A stretch of DNA of 64,000 bases from the NCBI GenBank assembly GCA_934446675.1, contig CAKSEL010000012.1, forward strand, positions 16,988 through 80,987, given 5' to 3'. The stretch's first letter is position 1. Each line of letters starts with the position of its first letter. Positions 54,335 to 63,959 of the stretch are shown here, in pieces. Under the pieces are notes generated by a model, which saw only the letters and a program-made list of their open reading frames with translations, did not search any database and was not told the origin of the DNA. Origin of the DNA: an uncultured Eubacteriales bacterium (GTDB lineage Bacteria; Bacillota; Clostridia; Oscillospirales; CAG-382). The position numbers were made by a program, and so were the translations under genes.

Positions 54335-55038
54335 ATGAGAAAACCACCTTTACCAAAGAGGTAAAGTCTGCTCTTGAAAATATAAAGGGTGAAAAAAAGT
54401 GCTGTAAAAAGGCGCGCGAGTACGCCGGAGTATTTCTCGATAACAACGCGATAATAGATAAAAGCATATTTAAGTGCGACGATTGCCGCAGCGCATTTCT
54501 GCGCGGCGTGTTTTTAAGATGCGCCAGCGTAAATTCTCCGGAAAAGGAAAACCACCTCGAATTTAAGCTTGCAAACGAGATGAATGCCGACGAGCTTTGC
54601 GTTTTTATACGCGAATGCGGCTTTGAGGCAAAGGAATCCAAACGCAAAAATACATATATCGTATATTTTAAGGATGGGGAAACCATATTCGAGTTTCTCA
54701 GCTTTATAGGCGCAAATAAATGCGCGTTTGAGTTTTTGAATACAATTATAGAAAAGCAGATACGAAATAACTGTAACCGCGTAACAAACTGCGAGTACGC
54801 CAATATGCAAAAGACGGCAAACGCATCGGCGCGCCAGCTTGACGCGATTTTAAAGCTTTCGGATAACGGAATTCTCGAAACTCTGCCCGAAAAATTGCTT
54901 TATACCGCAAAATTAAAGCTTGATAACCCGGATATGTCGCTGTCCGAGCTTGCCGCAATTCATGAACCTCCCATAACCAAGTCCTGCGCAAACCACAGGC
55001 TTGAACGTATTATAGTCTTTGCAAACGGAAACAAATAA
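54331..55038 (+). CDS. whiA: WhiA, DNA-binding regulator, internally shortened
   Basis: A 235-aa WhiA homologue (usual length about 300-320). The N-terminal start FTKEVKSALENI, the LAGLIDADG-like part CRSAFLRGVFLRCASVNSPEK with HLEFKLANEM and YIVYFKDGETIFEFLSFIGA, the NRVTNCEYANMQKTANAS linker and the C-terminal HTH (MSLSELAAIHEPPITKSCANHRL) are all present. The stretch between about residues 35 and 50 is where some 50-70 residues of the first LAGLIDADG repeat are missing. WhiA controls division and sporulation genes in relatives. It overlaps murB and is followed by dnaE. Confidence 0.88.
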   Translation: MNEKTTFTKEVKSALENIKGEKKCCKKAREYAGVFLDNNAIIDKSIFKCDDCRSAFLRGVFLRCASVNSPEKENHLEFKLANEMNADELCVFIRECGFEAKESKRKNTYIVYFKDGETIFEFLSFIGANKCAFEFLNTIIEKQIRNNCNRVTNCEYANMQKTANASARQLDAILKLSDNGILETLPEKLLYTAKLKLDNPDMSLSELAAIHEPPITKSCANHRLERIIVFANGNK

Positions 55039-55073
55039 AGTTATAAAAGCAAGAAGATAAAAAGGAAAACGAT

Positions 55074-58000
55074 ATGGAAAAAAAGTTCTGTCATCTGCAT
55101 TTTCACAGTGAATACAGTCTGCTTGACGGCGCGTGCCGCATAAAGGATATTCCGGACGCACTGAAAAATGCGGGACAGGACTGCCTTGCCATAACCGACC
55201 ACGGCGTAATGTACGGTGCGGTTGATTTTTACAAAACCTGCAAAAAAGCAGGGATTAAGCCGATAATCGGCTGCGAAATATACGTAAGTCCCAAGAGCAG
55301 ATTTGATAAGGACAAGCGCGACGGAGATTACTCTCACCTTGTGCTGCTATGCAAAAACGAAATCGGATACAAGAACCTTATAAGTATTGTTTCGAGCGCG
55401 TTTACCGAGGGCTTTTACGTAAAGCCGAGAGCCGATCTTGAACTTCTCGAAAAGCACAGCGAAGGGCTTATAGCGCTGTCCGCCTGTCTCGGAGGCGCCG
55501 TGCCGCAGAGAATTATAGCCGCCGACTATGAGGGCGCGAGGGTTTACGCAAATAAGCTTAAAAGGATATTCAAAGACGGATTTTATCTTGAACTTCAGCG
55601 CCACGGAATACCCGAACAGACTACCGTAAACGACGAGCTTGTAAAGATGTCGAAAGAACTTGATATTCCTCTTGTCGCGACCAACGACGTGCATTATCTG
55701 CAAAAGTCAGACGCACAGAAACAGGCGGTTCTGATGTGCATACAGACCAACGCCACGCTTGACGAGGGCAGACATAAAGGCTTTAAACGCGACGAGTTTT
55801 ATTTGAAAAACACGGAAGAAATGTATAAGCTTTTTGCCGACGTTCCGGAGGCTCTCGAAAATACCGTAAAAATCGCAGAAGAATGTAATTTTGACTTTTG
55901 CTTTGATAAGCTGTTTCTGCCTGCATTTTATCCTCCCGACGGGCTTTCGTCAAAGGAATATCTGCGCGCTCTCTGCGAAATGGGCTTTGAAAAGAGAAAA
56001 GAACAGGCGCAGAAACACGGCGGCGCGTTAGATGAAAAAGTATACCGCGAACGCCTTGACTATGAGCTTTCCGTCGTCGATAAAATGGGATATAACGAAT
56101 ATTATCTCATAGTAAACGACTTTATATCGTATGCCAAAAATAACGGAATACCGGTAGGGCCGGGCAGAGGTTCGGGAGCCGGAAGCCTTGCGGCGTATTT
56201 TCTCGGAATTACCGACATTGACCCTATAAAGTTTGATTTGCTGTTCGAGCGTTTTCTTAACCCCGAAAGAGTAAGCATGCCGGACTTTGACGTTGACTTT
56301 TGCTATTTCAGACGTTCGGAGGTCATAGACTACGTTGCGCGAAAGTACGGCAGAGATCACGTCGCGCAGATAGTTACGTTCGGAACGCTTGCGGCAAAAG
56401 CTGCAATAAGGGACGTTGCGCGCGTAATGAGCGTGCCGTATGCCGACGCGGACAGGGCGGCAAAGTGTATACCGTTCGCACTCGGAATGACGATAGACAA
56501 GGCACTGTCTGAAAGCGCGGAGCTGCATGATATATACGAAAACGAATCGGTATTAAGAAGCGTTATAGATATAGCGCGCGGTATCGAGGGTATGCCGAGA
56601 AACGCCTCAACCCATGCCGCAGGCGTTGTAATTACCGATAAAACCGTTGACAGCTATGTTCCGCTGTCAATGAACGGCGACTGTGTCGTTACGCAGTATA
56701 CGATGAATGATATAGCGGATCTCGGACTGTTGAAAATAGATTTTCTCGGACTTCGTTATCTTACCGTCATATACGACGCGGCAAGGGATTCGGGAATAAA
56801 TGTGTCGGATATACCGCTTGACGATAAGGATACGTACAGGCTTTTGGGCGCAGGAAAGACAAACGGAGTGTTCCAGCTTGAATCGGCAGGCATGAAATCT
56901 CTGCTTATGCGTATGAAGCCGCAGAATATTGAAGATATTACAATAGCAATATCGCTTTACCGTCCCGGACCTATGGACAGTATACCGAAATTTCTCGAAA
57001 ACCGTAAAAATCCAGATAAAATAACCTATGCCGATAAACGCCTTGAGAACATACTCTCGGTAACAAACGGCTGTATCGTCTATCAGGAACAGGTAATGCA
57101 GATATTCCGCAGCCTTGCCGGATATTCATTCGGCAGAGCTGATATTGTGCGCCGCGCAATGGCAAAAAAGAAAAAGGACGTCATGCAGGCTGAAAGACAG
57201 TATTTTCTCTACGGCAAAAAGTCAGAGGACGGCAAGACCGAGTGCGCCGGAGCCGTTGCAAACGGAGTTCCCGAAGAAAAAGCGGCGGAAATATACGACG
57301 ATATGGCAGCCTTTGCGCAGTATGCTTTCAATAAATCCCATGCCGCGGCGTATGCACATCTCGCGTATTATACAGCCTATCTTAAAGTTCATTTTTCCGC
57401 GCAATATATGGCGGCTCTTTTAAACAGCGTAATAGACCGCAGCGATAAGATAATGGAATATATTTCCGAATGCTCAAAGTTCGGTATAAGCGTAAGAAAT
57501 CCCGATATAAACGAGAGCGTCGGAGGCTTTGCCGCAACGGGAGAAAAGAAAATTAGCTTCGGACTTTCCGCAATCAAAAACGTAGGCGAAAGCTTTGTAC
57601 GCAGTATCGTAAACGGGCGCGAAAACGGGAAATACACGTCGTTTGAGGATTTTCTTTTGCGTATGTCCGAAAAGGATATAAACAAGCGCATGATAGAAAG
57701 CCTTATAAGGGCAGGCGCTTTTGACGGATTCGGCAAAAAGAGAAGTCAGCTCATGTCGGTGTACGAATCTGCCGTTGACAGTCTGCAAAGGCGCAATCAG
57801 AAGAATATAACCGGGCAGTTCGATATGTTTTCTTCGCTGTCCGACGGCGATAAAGAGGATAACGGCAGCGCAATTCTCAAAATTGACTATCCCGATATAC
57901 CCGAATTTTCCGACAATGAGCTGCTTTCAATGGAAAAGGACGTTGCGGGAATATATATGTCGGGACATCCGCTGCGCAAATACGAGGCTTTTGCAAAGAG

Positions 58001-58775
58001 CATAAACGCCGACGAGATATGCGATATAAACGCCGCAGCCGAAAGCGGAAATTTTGAAAAGTACCGCGACACAACGCCCGTAACGCTTGTCGGAACAGTT
58101 ACGTCAAAGCGCGAAAAGATAACAAAGTCCGATAAACGCATGGCTTTTCTGCAATTTGAGGATACCGGCGGAATTATTGAAGTAATAGCCTTTGCGAACG
58201 TCTATAACAGATATGCGCCGAACCTCTATGAAGGCGCCGCGGTCGGAATTACGGGCGAGGTGTCCGTGAAGGAATCGCGTGACGGAGATAAGGACGGACG
58301 AAACGAGATAAGTATTCTGTTAAAAAGCGTTTTTGCACTTAAAGAAACCGCACAGACCGCGGATAATGCGAATACTGCGGATAATACCGAAAATACATCA
58401 GGCACAGGCACTAAAAAGGTAAAAATGAATCTTTCGTCGCTGCTGCACCATAATACGCAGAGCGCACCGCCGGTGCCGTATGAACAAAATCCGTCTGTTC
58501 CGGGAAACTCACCGCAGATGCCTGCCCGCGGCAGGGACGAAAAACTCTGCCTGTATCTCAAGGTTCCGTCAGAAAAATCGCGTGAATTTGAGAGGGTAAA
58601 GAGCGTTCTCGAAATATACGCCTACGGAACGTCCGAGGTCTTCGTGTACTTTGACGATACCAAAAAACTCACTCACGCAGTCGGTCTTGACGTAAATATA
58701 ACGCCGACAATGTTAAAAATGCTGTCGCTGATATTGACCGACGACTGCGTAAAGACAAAGTATAAAAAGCTGTAA
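55074..58775 (+). CDS. dnaE: DNA polymerase III alpha subunit (DnaE)
   Basis: A 1233-aa C-family DNA polymerase. An N-terminal PHP domain (HLHFHSEYSLLDGACRIKD; TDHGVMYGAVDFYK) is followed by the catalytic core, with the Asp residues in PGRGSGAGSLAAYFLG and MPDFDVDFCYFRR (about 402-414). The fingers, the tandem helix-hairpin-helix near 830-860 and the OB-fold (TPVTLVGTVTSKREKITKS, about 1000) follow. A low-complexity linker of about 60 residues rich in Asn, Thr and Ala (about 1085-1150) lies before the end. No exonuclease domain, as usual for DnaE. It ends the murB-whiA-dnaE unit. Confidence 0.95.
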   Translation: MEKKFCHLHFHSEYSLLDGACRIKDIPDALKNAGQDCLAITDHGVMYGAVDFYKTCKKAGIKPIIGCEIYVSPKSRFDKDKRDGDYSHLVLLCKNEIGYKNLISIVSSAFTEGFYVKPRADLELLEKHSEGLIALSACLGGAVPQRIIAADYEGARVYANKLKRIFKDGFYLELQRHGIPEQTTVNDELVKMSKELDIPLVATNDVHYLQKSDAQKQAVLMCIQTNATLDEGRHKGFKRDEFYLKNTEEMYKLFADVPEALENTVKIAEECNFDFCFDKLFLPAFYPPDGLSSKEYLRALCEMGFEKRKEQAQKHGGALDEKVYRERLDYELSVVDKMGYNEYYLIVNDFISYAKNNGIPVGPGRGSGAGSLAAYFLGITDIDPIKFDLLFERFLNPERVSMPDFDVDFCYFRRSEVIDYVARKYGRDHVAQIVTFGTLAAKAAIRDVARVMSVPYADADRAAKCIPFALGMTIDKALSESAELHDIYENESVLRSVIDIARGIEGMPRNASTHAAGVVITDKTVDSYVPLSMNGDCVVTQYTMNDIADLGLLKIDFLGLRYLTVIYDAARDSGINVSDIPLDDKDTYRLLGAGKTNGVFQLESAGMKSLLMRMKPQNIEDITIAISLYRPGPMDSIPKFLENRKNPDKITYADKRLENILSVTNGCIVYQEQVMQIFRSLAGYSFGRADIVRRAMAKKKKDVMQAERQYFLYGKKSEDGKTECAGAVANGVPEEKAAEIYDDMAAFAQYAFNKSHAAAYAHLAYYTAYLKVHFSAQYMAALLNSVIDRSDKIMEYISECSKFGISVRNPDINESVGGFAATGEKKISFGLSAIKNVGESFVRSIVNGRENGKYTSFEDFLLRMSEKDINKRMIESLIRAGAFDGFGKKRSQLMSVYESAVDSLQRRNQKNITGQFDMFSSLSDGDKEDNGSAILKIDYPDIPEFSDNELLSMEKDVAGIYMSGHPLRKYEAFAKSINADEICDINAAAESGNFEKYRDTTPVTLVGTVTSKREKITKSDKRMAFLQFEDTGGIIEVIAFANVYNRYAPNLYEGAAVGITGEVSVKESRDGDKDGRNEISILLKSVFALKETAQTADNANTADNTENTSGTGTKKVKMNLSSLLHHNTQSAPPVPYEQNPSVPGNSPQMPARGRDEKLCLYLKVPSEKSREFERVKSVLEIYAYGTSEVFVYFDDTKKLTHAVGLDVNITPTMLKMLSLILTDDCVKTKYKKL

Positions 58776-58789
58776 AAAGTATATAATTC

Positions 58790-58815
58790 AGCCGTCGGAT
58801 AAAACTCCGGCGGCT
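58790..58815. terminator. Bidirectional terminator between dnaE and the AraC gene
   Basis: AGCCGTCGG (58790-58798) and CCGGCGGCT (58807-58815) pair with one wobble, followed by TTTTT on the plus strand. Confidence 0.78.
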
Positions 58816-58831
58816 TTTTGCATGTATATGT

Positions 58832-59710
58832 TTAAAACGTTTCTTTTGCTCTCGGCGAAACGCTGAACTTTGCCTTGTATGCCTTTCCGAAAGCCGACGC
58901 CGAAGTATATCCCAAAAGCTCCGACGCACGCACGGCTGTCATGCCTTTTTCTTTCATAAGCAGGCTTGCTGCGTCCATTTTCCTGTTCCTGTAATAGGAA
59001 TGAAGAGTCTGGTTTGTCTGCTCCTTGAAAAGGGCGGAAAGGTAGCTGTAATTGTATCCTGTTATGCCGGACAGCTCAGACAGATTTTTCATAGTGTATA
59101 TATGCGTGTCTATGTAATTCATGATCTGATAGCAAAGCTCTTTTGAAGAATTAGGCTGAGCCTGTATGCTGTCGGAACGCCGGGTGCTTTCGGAATCGGC
59201 ATAGGTGAAGCCGCATATCAGATATATGATTATTTCCTTTATAAGGCATAACGTAAGCTCGCCGGAAAGCTTTGAGCTGCTTTGCACAGCCAATGTCAAC
59301 TCCTCCATGCACCTCTTTATCCTGCTGTCCGAAAACATACGCTTTTCGGGTAAAATGCAACGCGTCATAATGCCGTCAAGATCTTCTTTGTACGGCGAAA
59401 GCACGGTGCTGAAGGAACAGAAGTCGTATTTGAGCGGCTCTGATTTTGAAGAATGTATAGAATGTATGTCGCAAGGAAATGAGAGATACATATCTCCCTT
59501 TTTTACGCTTTGGGGAACGCCGTTTGTATAGATCTCTCCTTTGCCGTCCGTCACCGCCGTGATCTCAAACCAGCCGTAGTGAGTGTGAGTTCTTACGTCC
59601 ATGCCGCTGCCGCAGTGCAGTCTGCCTGTCTGATACAGCTTAAAACCTCCGAACTCGAGAGGCGCGCCCACATAATTCTGATCAAGATGATATTTTGCTT
59701 CTGTCAGCAT
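58832..59710 (-). CDS. AraC-family transcriptional regulator
   Basis: A 292-aa regulator. The N-terminal cupin region has HTHYGWFEITAVTDGKGEIYTNG, typical of sugar-sensing AraC proteins. The C-terminal DNA-binding part has MKNLSELSGITGYNYSYLSALFKEQ and AVRASELLGYTSASAFGKAYKAKF. It diverges from the Gfo/Idh oxidoreductase gene 191 bp away and probably controls it and the GH39 gene. GAGAGGG precedes the ATG at 59710. Confidence 0.85.
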   Translation of the reverse strand: MLTEAKYHLDQNYVGAPLEFGGFKLYQTGRLHCGSGMDVRTHTHYGWFEITAVTDGKGEIYTNGVPQSVKKGDMYLSFPCDIHSIHSSKSEPLKYDFCSFSTVLSPYKEDLDGIMTRCILPEKRMFSDSRIKRCMEELTLAVQSSSKLSGELTLCLIKEIIIYLICGFTYADSESTRRSDSIQAQPNSSKELCYQIMNYIDTHIYTMKNLSELSGITGYNYSYLSALFKEQTNQTLHSYYRNRKMDAASLLMKEKGMTAVRASELLGYTSASAFGKAYKAKFSVSPRAKETF

Positions 59711-59819
59711 AATTTTTCACCCTCTCTTACATACATATGATAATACACGGAGTACGGAGTGTCAAGAAATATTTTTGTTTAATCCAAAAAAATGAACATC
59801 TTTGCCTGTAATAATGTTG

Positions 59820-59855
59820 TTTACATATAGGCGCCGAAATCGTATAATGTAGGCG
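59820..59855 (+). promoter_or_regulatory. Promoter of the oxidoreductase operon with repeated TAGGCG
   Basis: TTTACA (59820-59825), 17 bp, TATAAT (59843-59848). TAGGCG occurs at 59828-59833 and 59850-59855, 22 bp apart, flanking the -10. These may be sites for the divergent AraC regulator. Confidence 0.55.
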
Positions 59856-59901
59856 TAAAGCAACGGCAAAACAATAATATTTACTTAATGGAGGATAAAA
59901 A

Positions 59902-60960
59902 ATGCATACAATAGCAGTTATCGGCTGCGGCAGAATTTCAGAAATCGCACATTTCCCGGCTTTGAGCAAAATGGAGGACGTAAGAATCAAATATGCCTGC
60001 GATATTATTCCGGGCAAGGCGCAGCAGAAAAAAGAGAAGTTCCCCAAAATTGAAAACACCATAGAGGATTACAAAATCGCGCTTGCGGATCCGGAAGTCG
60101 ATACTGTGTTCGTACTTACGCCGAACTACGCGCATTATACCGTTACCATGGACGCGCTTGCCGCAGGGAAAAATGTTTTCTGCGAAAAACCCATTACCGT
60201 AAATTACGAGCTTTCCGCAAAAATGAAAGAGGCTGCGGATAAAGCAGGCAAAATACTCAATATCGGCGTCTGCAACAGATATAATCTGAGCGTTGAAAAG
60301 CTTGCGCAGATGAATAAAGAAGGTAAGTTCGGCAATATCTACCATGTTTACTGCTCGTTCCGTTCGTTCCGTTCAATACCCGGACTCGGCGGCGCTTTTA
60401 CGACAAAATCAATGTCGGGCGGAGGAGTGCTTATAGACTGGGGCGTTCATTTTCTTGACCTCATACTTTACATTCTCGGCGGCGCAAAGCTTGTTACCGC
60501 AACCTGCGACAGCTATAACAAAATGGCTGCCGATATGAAGTCCTACCGTTATCACGGTATGTGGGCTGAAGATACGGCGGATACGGAGCACGGAACAAAC
60601 GACGTTGACGATTTCATCACCGGATATGTCCGTACCGATAAAGCGAGCATTTCCTTTAACGGAGCATGGGCGCAGAACCTCGACAAAAATGAGATGTTTA
60701 TAGATTTTCTCGGAGATAAGGGCGGAGCGCGTCTTGATTACGGCAAGCTCTTTGAATTCTGCGACGGAGAAACGTTGGAAACGCAAAAGCCTGAATATGA
60801 AATTCCGAATATGTACGAATGTGAGGACAGAGCCTTTCTTGATTCCACGGTGAGCGGCGAAAAAACGCGCAGTAACATCGACAATGTTCTTGAGAGTGCA
60901 AAGCTTCTCGATGTGCTTTATAAGTCTGCCGGCATAAAGCGCGAAATAGAGGTAAAGTAA
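59902..60960 (+). CDS. Gfo/Idh/MocA-family NAD(P)-dependent oxidoreductase
   Basis: A 352-aa protein with an N-terminal dinucleotide fold (AVIGCGRISEIAHFPAL), the family's nicotinamide-site motif FCEKPITVNYELSAKMKEAADKAG (about 92-115) and a C-terminal substrate domain (VLIDWGVHFLDLILYILGG). Members oxidise or epimerise sugars and inositols. GGAGG precedes the ATG. It overlaps nothing but is 1 bp from the next gene, so the two are cotranscribed and the substrate is probably the product of the GH39 enzyme. Confidence 0.87.
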   Translation: MHTIAVIGCGRISEIAHFPALSKMEDVRIKYACDIIPGKAQQKKEKFPKIENTIEDYKIALADPEVDTVFVLTPNYAHYTVTMDALAAGKNVFCEKPITVNYELSAKMKEAADKAGKILNIGVCNRYNLSVEKLAQMNKEGKFGNIYHVYCSFRSFRSIPGLGGAFTTKSMSGGGVLIDWGVHFLDLILYILGGAKLVTATCDSYNKMAADMKSYRYHGMWAEDTADTEHGTNDVDDFITGYVRTDKASISFNGAWAQNLDKNEMFIDFLGDKGGARLDYGKLFEFCDGETLETQKPEYEIPNMYECEDRAFLDSTVSGEKTRSNIDNVLESAKLLDVLYKSAGIKREIEVK

Positions 60961-60961
60961 A

Positions 60962-61804
60962 ATGAAAAAAATAGGCTTTGCTGATTACCGCATAGACGAG
61001 TGGCACGCAAATCACTATCCGGAATGGATAAAGAATGCGTCGGAAACTCTTGGGCTTGATTATACGGTGGCTTACGCGTATGCATCCGAAAAAGCTCCGG
61101 GGCTTAGAAGCACCGGACAGTGGTGCCGCGATTTCGGCGTAACACAGTGCATGACGCTTGATGAGCTTTGTAAAAAAAGCGACGTGCTGCTTGTTCTCGC
61201 ACCGTCGAATCCCGAAACGCACCTTGATTTTGCAAAAGCCGTCCTGAAGTATTCAAAGCCGACGTATATTGATAAGACTTTTGCACCTGATACAAAAACG
61301 GCTCTTGAAATATTTTCTCTTGCCGATAAGTATAATACTCCGCTGTTCTCGTCGTCTGCGTTAAGATACGGCACCGAACTCTCTGAGTTTAGCGATGTGA
61401 AAAATATAATTACATGCGGCGGAGGCTCAAACGCACCGGAATATATAATACATCAGGCGGAAATGGTAATAAAGCTGCTTGATGACGAGCCGGTTCTGTT
61501 CAAAGCCGAAAAGCAGGGTTCTCAGTGCATATTCCGCGCAAAATTCAAAAACGGCGGCAGCGCAGGCATGATCTATGCATATTCGCTTGCATTTGCGGTT
61601 TGCGCCGAGGATAAAAACGGAAAAGAGAAAAAAGCCGTCATAAATTCCGACACTTTCGGAGGTCTGATAAGAGATATTCTCAAGTTTTACGAAACGGGAA
61701 AACCGAGCTTTGACAGAAGCCAGACGGTAAATGTCATGAAACTGCGCGAAGGCGCGTTAAAAGCGCTCGAAACGCCCGAAACATGGATAGAATTGCAGCC
61801 GTAA
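60962..61804 (+). CDS. Gfo/Idh-like oxidoreductase, atypical N-terminus
   Basis: A 280-aa protein. The mid part matches Gfo/Idh: VLLVLAPSNPETHLDFAKAV and PTYIDKTFAPDTKTALEIFSLADK, corresponding to the family's EKP segment. The N-terminus KKIGFADYRIDEWHANHYPEW lacks the GxGxxG nucleotide loop, so cofactor binding may be altered or lost. It is shorter than its neighbour. It may be a partner or specialised member for the same sugar. Function is not certain. Confidence 0.65.
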   Translation: MKKIGFADYRIDEWHANHYPEWIKNASETLGLDYTVAYAYASEKAPGLRSTGQWCRDFGVTQCMTLDELCKKSDVLLVLAPSNPETHLDFAKAVLKYSKPTYIDKTFAPDTKTALEIFSLADKYNTPLFSSSALRYGTELSEFSDVKNIITCGGGSNAPEYIIHQAEMVIKLLDDEPVLFKAEKQGSQCIFRAKFKNGGSAGMIYAYSLAFAVCAEDKNGKEKKAVINSDTFGGLIRDILKFYETGKPSFDRSQTVNVMKLREGALKALETPETWIELQP

Positions 61805-61877
61805 GCGTGCCAGAATAAGTGCAAAAAGCCGTCTTTTTGTATATCCCGGAAAAATGCATTAAAAGTCCTTTTGTGTA

Positions 61878-61906
61878 TTGACTGACGTATATTTCAATGT
61901 TATAAT
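61878..61906 (+). promoter_or_regulatory. Promoter of the GH39 gene
   Basis: TTGACT (61878-61883), 17 bp, TATAAT (61901-61906), 30 bp before the ATG at 61937. Confidence 0.75.
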
Positions 61907-61936
61907 TTGAAAAAACGGACGGAGTGTACACAGATT

Positions 61937-63301
61937 ATGAATAATATAACAGTGGACTTTTCGCAGCCCCACGGCAAAATCAAACCCATGCACTCGGTAA
62001 ATAACGGCCCTGCATATAAGTTTACCCAGGATCAGAGAGTGACCAATATGCCTGCGTACAAGGCGGCGGGAATACCTTATGCGCGCACGCATGACGCGTC
62101 GTTTTTCGCAACTTACGGAGGACCTCATACGGTTGACGTTCATATGATTTTCCCGGATTTTTCAAAAGATCCCGAAGATCCTGCGTCATATGACTTTACG
62201 CTTACCGACGAGTATATGAAGGTAATAGGTCTTGCCGGAACAAAGGTGTTTTACAGACTCGGTTCGAGAATTGAGCATGAGATTAAAAAGTACGGCACGC
62301 TTCCGCCGGCTGATTTCCATAAGTGGGCGGTAATATGCGAGCATATAATCAGACACATGAACGAGGGCTGGGCAGACGGTCATAACTTCGGTATAGAATA
62401 CTGGGAGATATGGAACGAACCCGATCTTAACTGGGACAGCCCAGATCCCGTAATGAAAAAATGCTGGGGCGGCACAAAGGAACAATTCTTTGAAATGTAC
62501 GGCATTGCCGCAAAGCACTTAAAGAAGTGTTTCCCGAACCTGAAGATAGGCGGCCCCGCGGTCAGCTATCCGATGACGGACTGGACGCGCGAATTTCTCG
62601 GCTATGTGTCGGAACAGTCTGCTCCGCTTGACTTTTTCTCATGGCATCTCTATTCCCAGACGCCGGATTTTGTAATAAGCATAGAAAAACAGGTAAGAGA
62701 GCTGCTAAATGAGTTCGGATTTGAAAAGTCCGAGAGTATTCTCAATGAATGGAACTATGTAAAAGACTGGAACGGCGACGATTGGGAATATACGTTAAAA
62801 AGCGAAAAGGGAATAAAGGGTGCAGCGTTTACGGCTGCCGTTATGGAGGCGTCCCAAAGCGCACCTCTGGATAACCTTATGTACTATGACGCGCGTCCCT
62901 GCGCCATGAACGGACTGTTTTCCACCGACCTTGTGGCAAAGGTTCTCAAAGGCTATTATCCGTTCTATATGTTCAATAAGCTTTATGAGCTGGGCACTCA
63001 GGTAAAGTCAGTGACAGACGACGAATATCATGTGTTTGCGTGCGCCGCAAAAGGTAACGGAAAATATGCCGTTATGGTAACTCATTTCAATAATGACGAC
63101 AGCGCGCCAGAAACCGAGGTAAAGCTTACTCTGCATAATATCGGCATAAATGCGCCGTGCAGAATTTGCTATTATCTGCTTGACGATAATCACGACTGCA
63201 AGCTTGTGCGCGAGGAAAAGATATGCTCGTCGGAGGCGGTGTCGTATCTTAATATGCCGCTGTTTTCAACGTATCTTGTGACGTTTGAGAGCGTAGAATG
63301 A
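61937..63301 (+). CDS. GH39-family glycosidase (xylosidase-like)
   Basis: A 454-aa (beta/alpha)8-barrel glycosidase. The acid/base Glu161 lies in EYWEIWNEPDLNWDSPD and the nucleophile Glu271 in ESILNEWNYVKDW; both fit GH39 beta-xylosidases/iduronidase-like enzymes. A C-terminal beta domain follows (about 365-454). No signal peptide, so it acts on imported oligosaccharide. The ATG at 61937 lies just after the promoter; a TTG at 61907 overlaps the -10 and is unlikely. The neighbouring AraC and Gfo/Idh genes suggest one catabolic locus. Confidence 0.82.
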   Translation: MNNITVDFSQPHGKIKPMHSVNNGPAYKFTQDQRVTNMPAYKAAGIPYARTHDASFFATYGGPHTVDVHMIFPDFSKDPEDPASYDFTLTDEYMKVIGLAGTKVFYRLGSRIEHEIKKYGTLPPADFHKWAVICEHIIRHMNEGWADGHNFGIEYWEIWNEPDLNWDSPDPVMKKCWGGTKEQFFEMYGIAAKHLKKCFPNLKIGGPAVSYPMTDWTREFLGYVSEQSAPLDFFSWHLYSQTPDFVISIEKQVRELLNEFGFEKSESILNEWNYVKDWNGDDWEYTLKSEKGIKGAAFTAAVMEASQSAPLDNLMYYDARPCAMNGLFSTDLVAKVLKGYYPFYMFNKLYELGTQVKSVTDDEYHVFACAAKGNGKYAVMVTHFNNDDSAPETEVKLTLHNIGINAPCRICYYLLDDNHDCKLVREEKICSSEAVSYLNMPLFSTYLVTFESVE

Positions 63302-63337
63302 CATAAAAAGGTCTTGCGTAAAAGAAGAAATAAACAG

Positions 63338-63378
63338 CAGTGCCGGAATGGCAAAACGCTTTGCCCGGCACTGTTTTT
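63338..63378 (+). terminator. Terminator after the GH39 gene
   Basis: CAGTGCCGG (63338-63346) and CCGGCACTG (63365-63373) form a perfect 9-bp stem with an inner GGCAAA/TTTGCC stem, followed by TTTTT. Confidence 0.9.
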
Positions 63379-63479
63379 GTTGAAGAAAAATAAGTGCCTG
63401 AAACTGTTTGGCAGAGGCGGTATATTTGCACTAAAAGTGCAGGGAAGAACGCGTTTAAAAAATATTCACAATTAAGCTA

Positions 63480-63508
63480 TTGACTGTTTTGAGAGTTTTT
63501 GATATAAT
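63480..63508 (+). promoter_or_regulatory. Promoter before the tRNA-Ser-like array
   Basis: TTGACT (63480-63485), 17 bp, TATAAT (63503-63508). It is followed at 63577 by the first tRNA-Ser-like sequence, so it was probably the original tRNA promoter. A 62-codon frame overlapping it is not credible as a gene. Confidence 0.7.
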
Positions 63509-63576
63509 ACTCATGTTGTCAAGTTCGGATAAAGAGTTTGAACTCGCTTGTCCGAATGCCGGCAGAAATAATATAC

Positions 63577-63617
63577 GGACAGGTATCGAAGTGGTCATAA
63601 CGGTCCTGACTCGAAAG
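63577..63617 (+). pseudogene. tRNA-Ser(CGA) 5'-half fragment, copy 1
   Basis: GGACAGGTATCGAAGTGGTC, then ATAACGG and CTGACTCGAAA, matches the acceptor, D arm and anticodon loop (CGA) of tRNA-Ser. The sequence after the anticodon does not complete the anticodon stem, the T arm or the acceptor CCTGTCC, so it is a truncated copy. It lies exactly 200 bp before copy 2. Confidence 0.7.
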
Positions 63618-63776
63618 GTTATACATCTAAGAGAACTTCGACCGACTGAAAGCCTTGATTTTACTTAGGTTTTGAGATTTTGCATCTCGCAAAAACTTGC
63701 TTGTTTTGCCCTGAATTTTGCCTTAATTTCAAGTTTTGTCAAAATCGTGGGTTTAACATATAAAAATTTAATATAC

Positions 63777-63817
63777 GGACAGGTATCGAAGTGGTCATAA
63801 CGGCCCTGACTCGAAAT
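63777..63817 (+). pseudogene. tRNA-Ser(CGA) 5'-half fragment, copy 2
   Basis: The same sequence as copy 1 in its first 30 bases, then CGGCCCTGACTCGAAATCCAG. The anticodon arm pairs only partly and no T arm follows. After both copies the flanking DNA is loosely similar (CCGACTGAAAGCC against CGGCTGAATGCC), so the duplicated unit is longer than the tRNA half. Confidence 0.7.
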
Positions 63818-63959
63818 CCAGTGATGTATTAAGAACATTTATCGGCTGAATGCCGCATAAATAAAGGGTTTTTAGAAAAATTTAATATTGCTATTTTCGC
63901 AGTTCCCTCAAAAAGTTCCCTCATTTTTACGAGCTTTTTCAAACTGCTAAAATATATAA

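Noticed and set aside
63480..63668. 62-codon ORF spanning the promoter and the first tRNA fragment
   Set aside because: It begins in the -35 element and reads through tRNA-like sequence.
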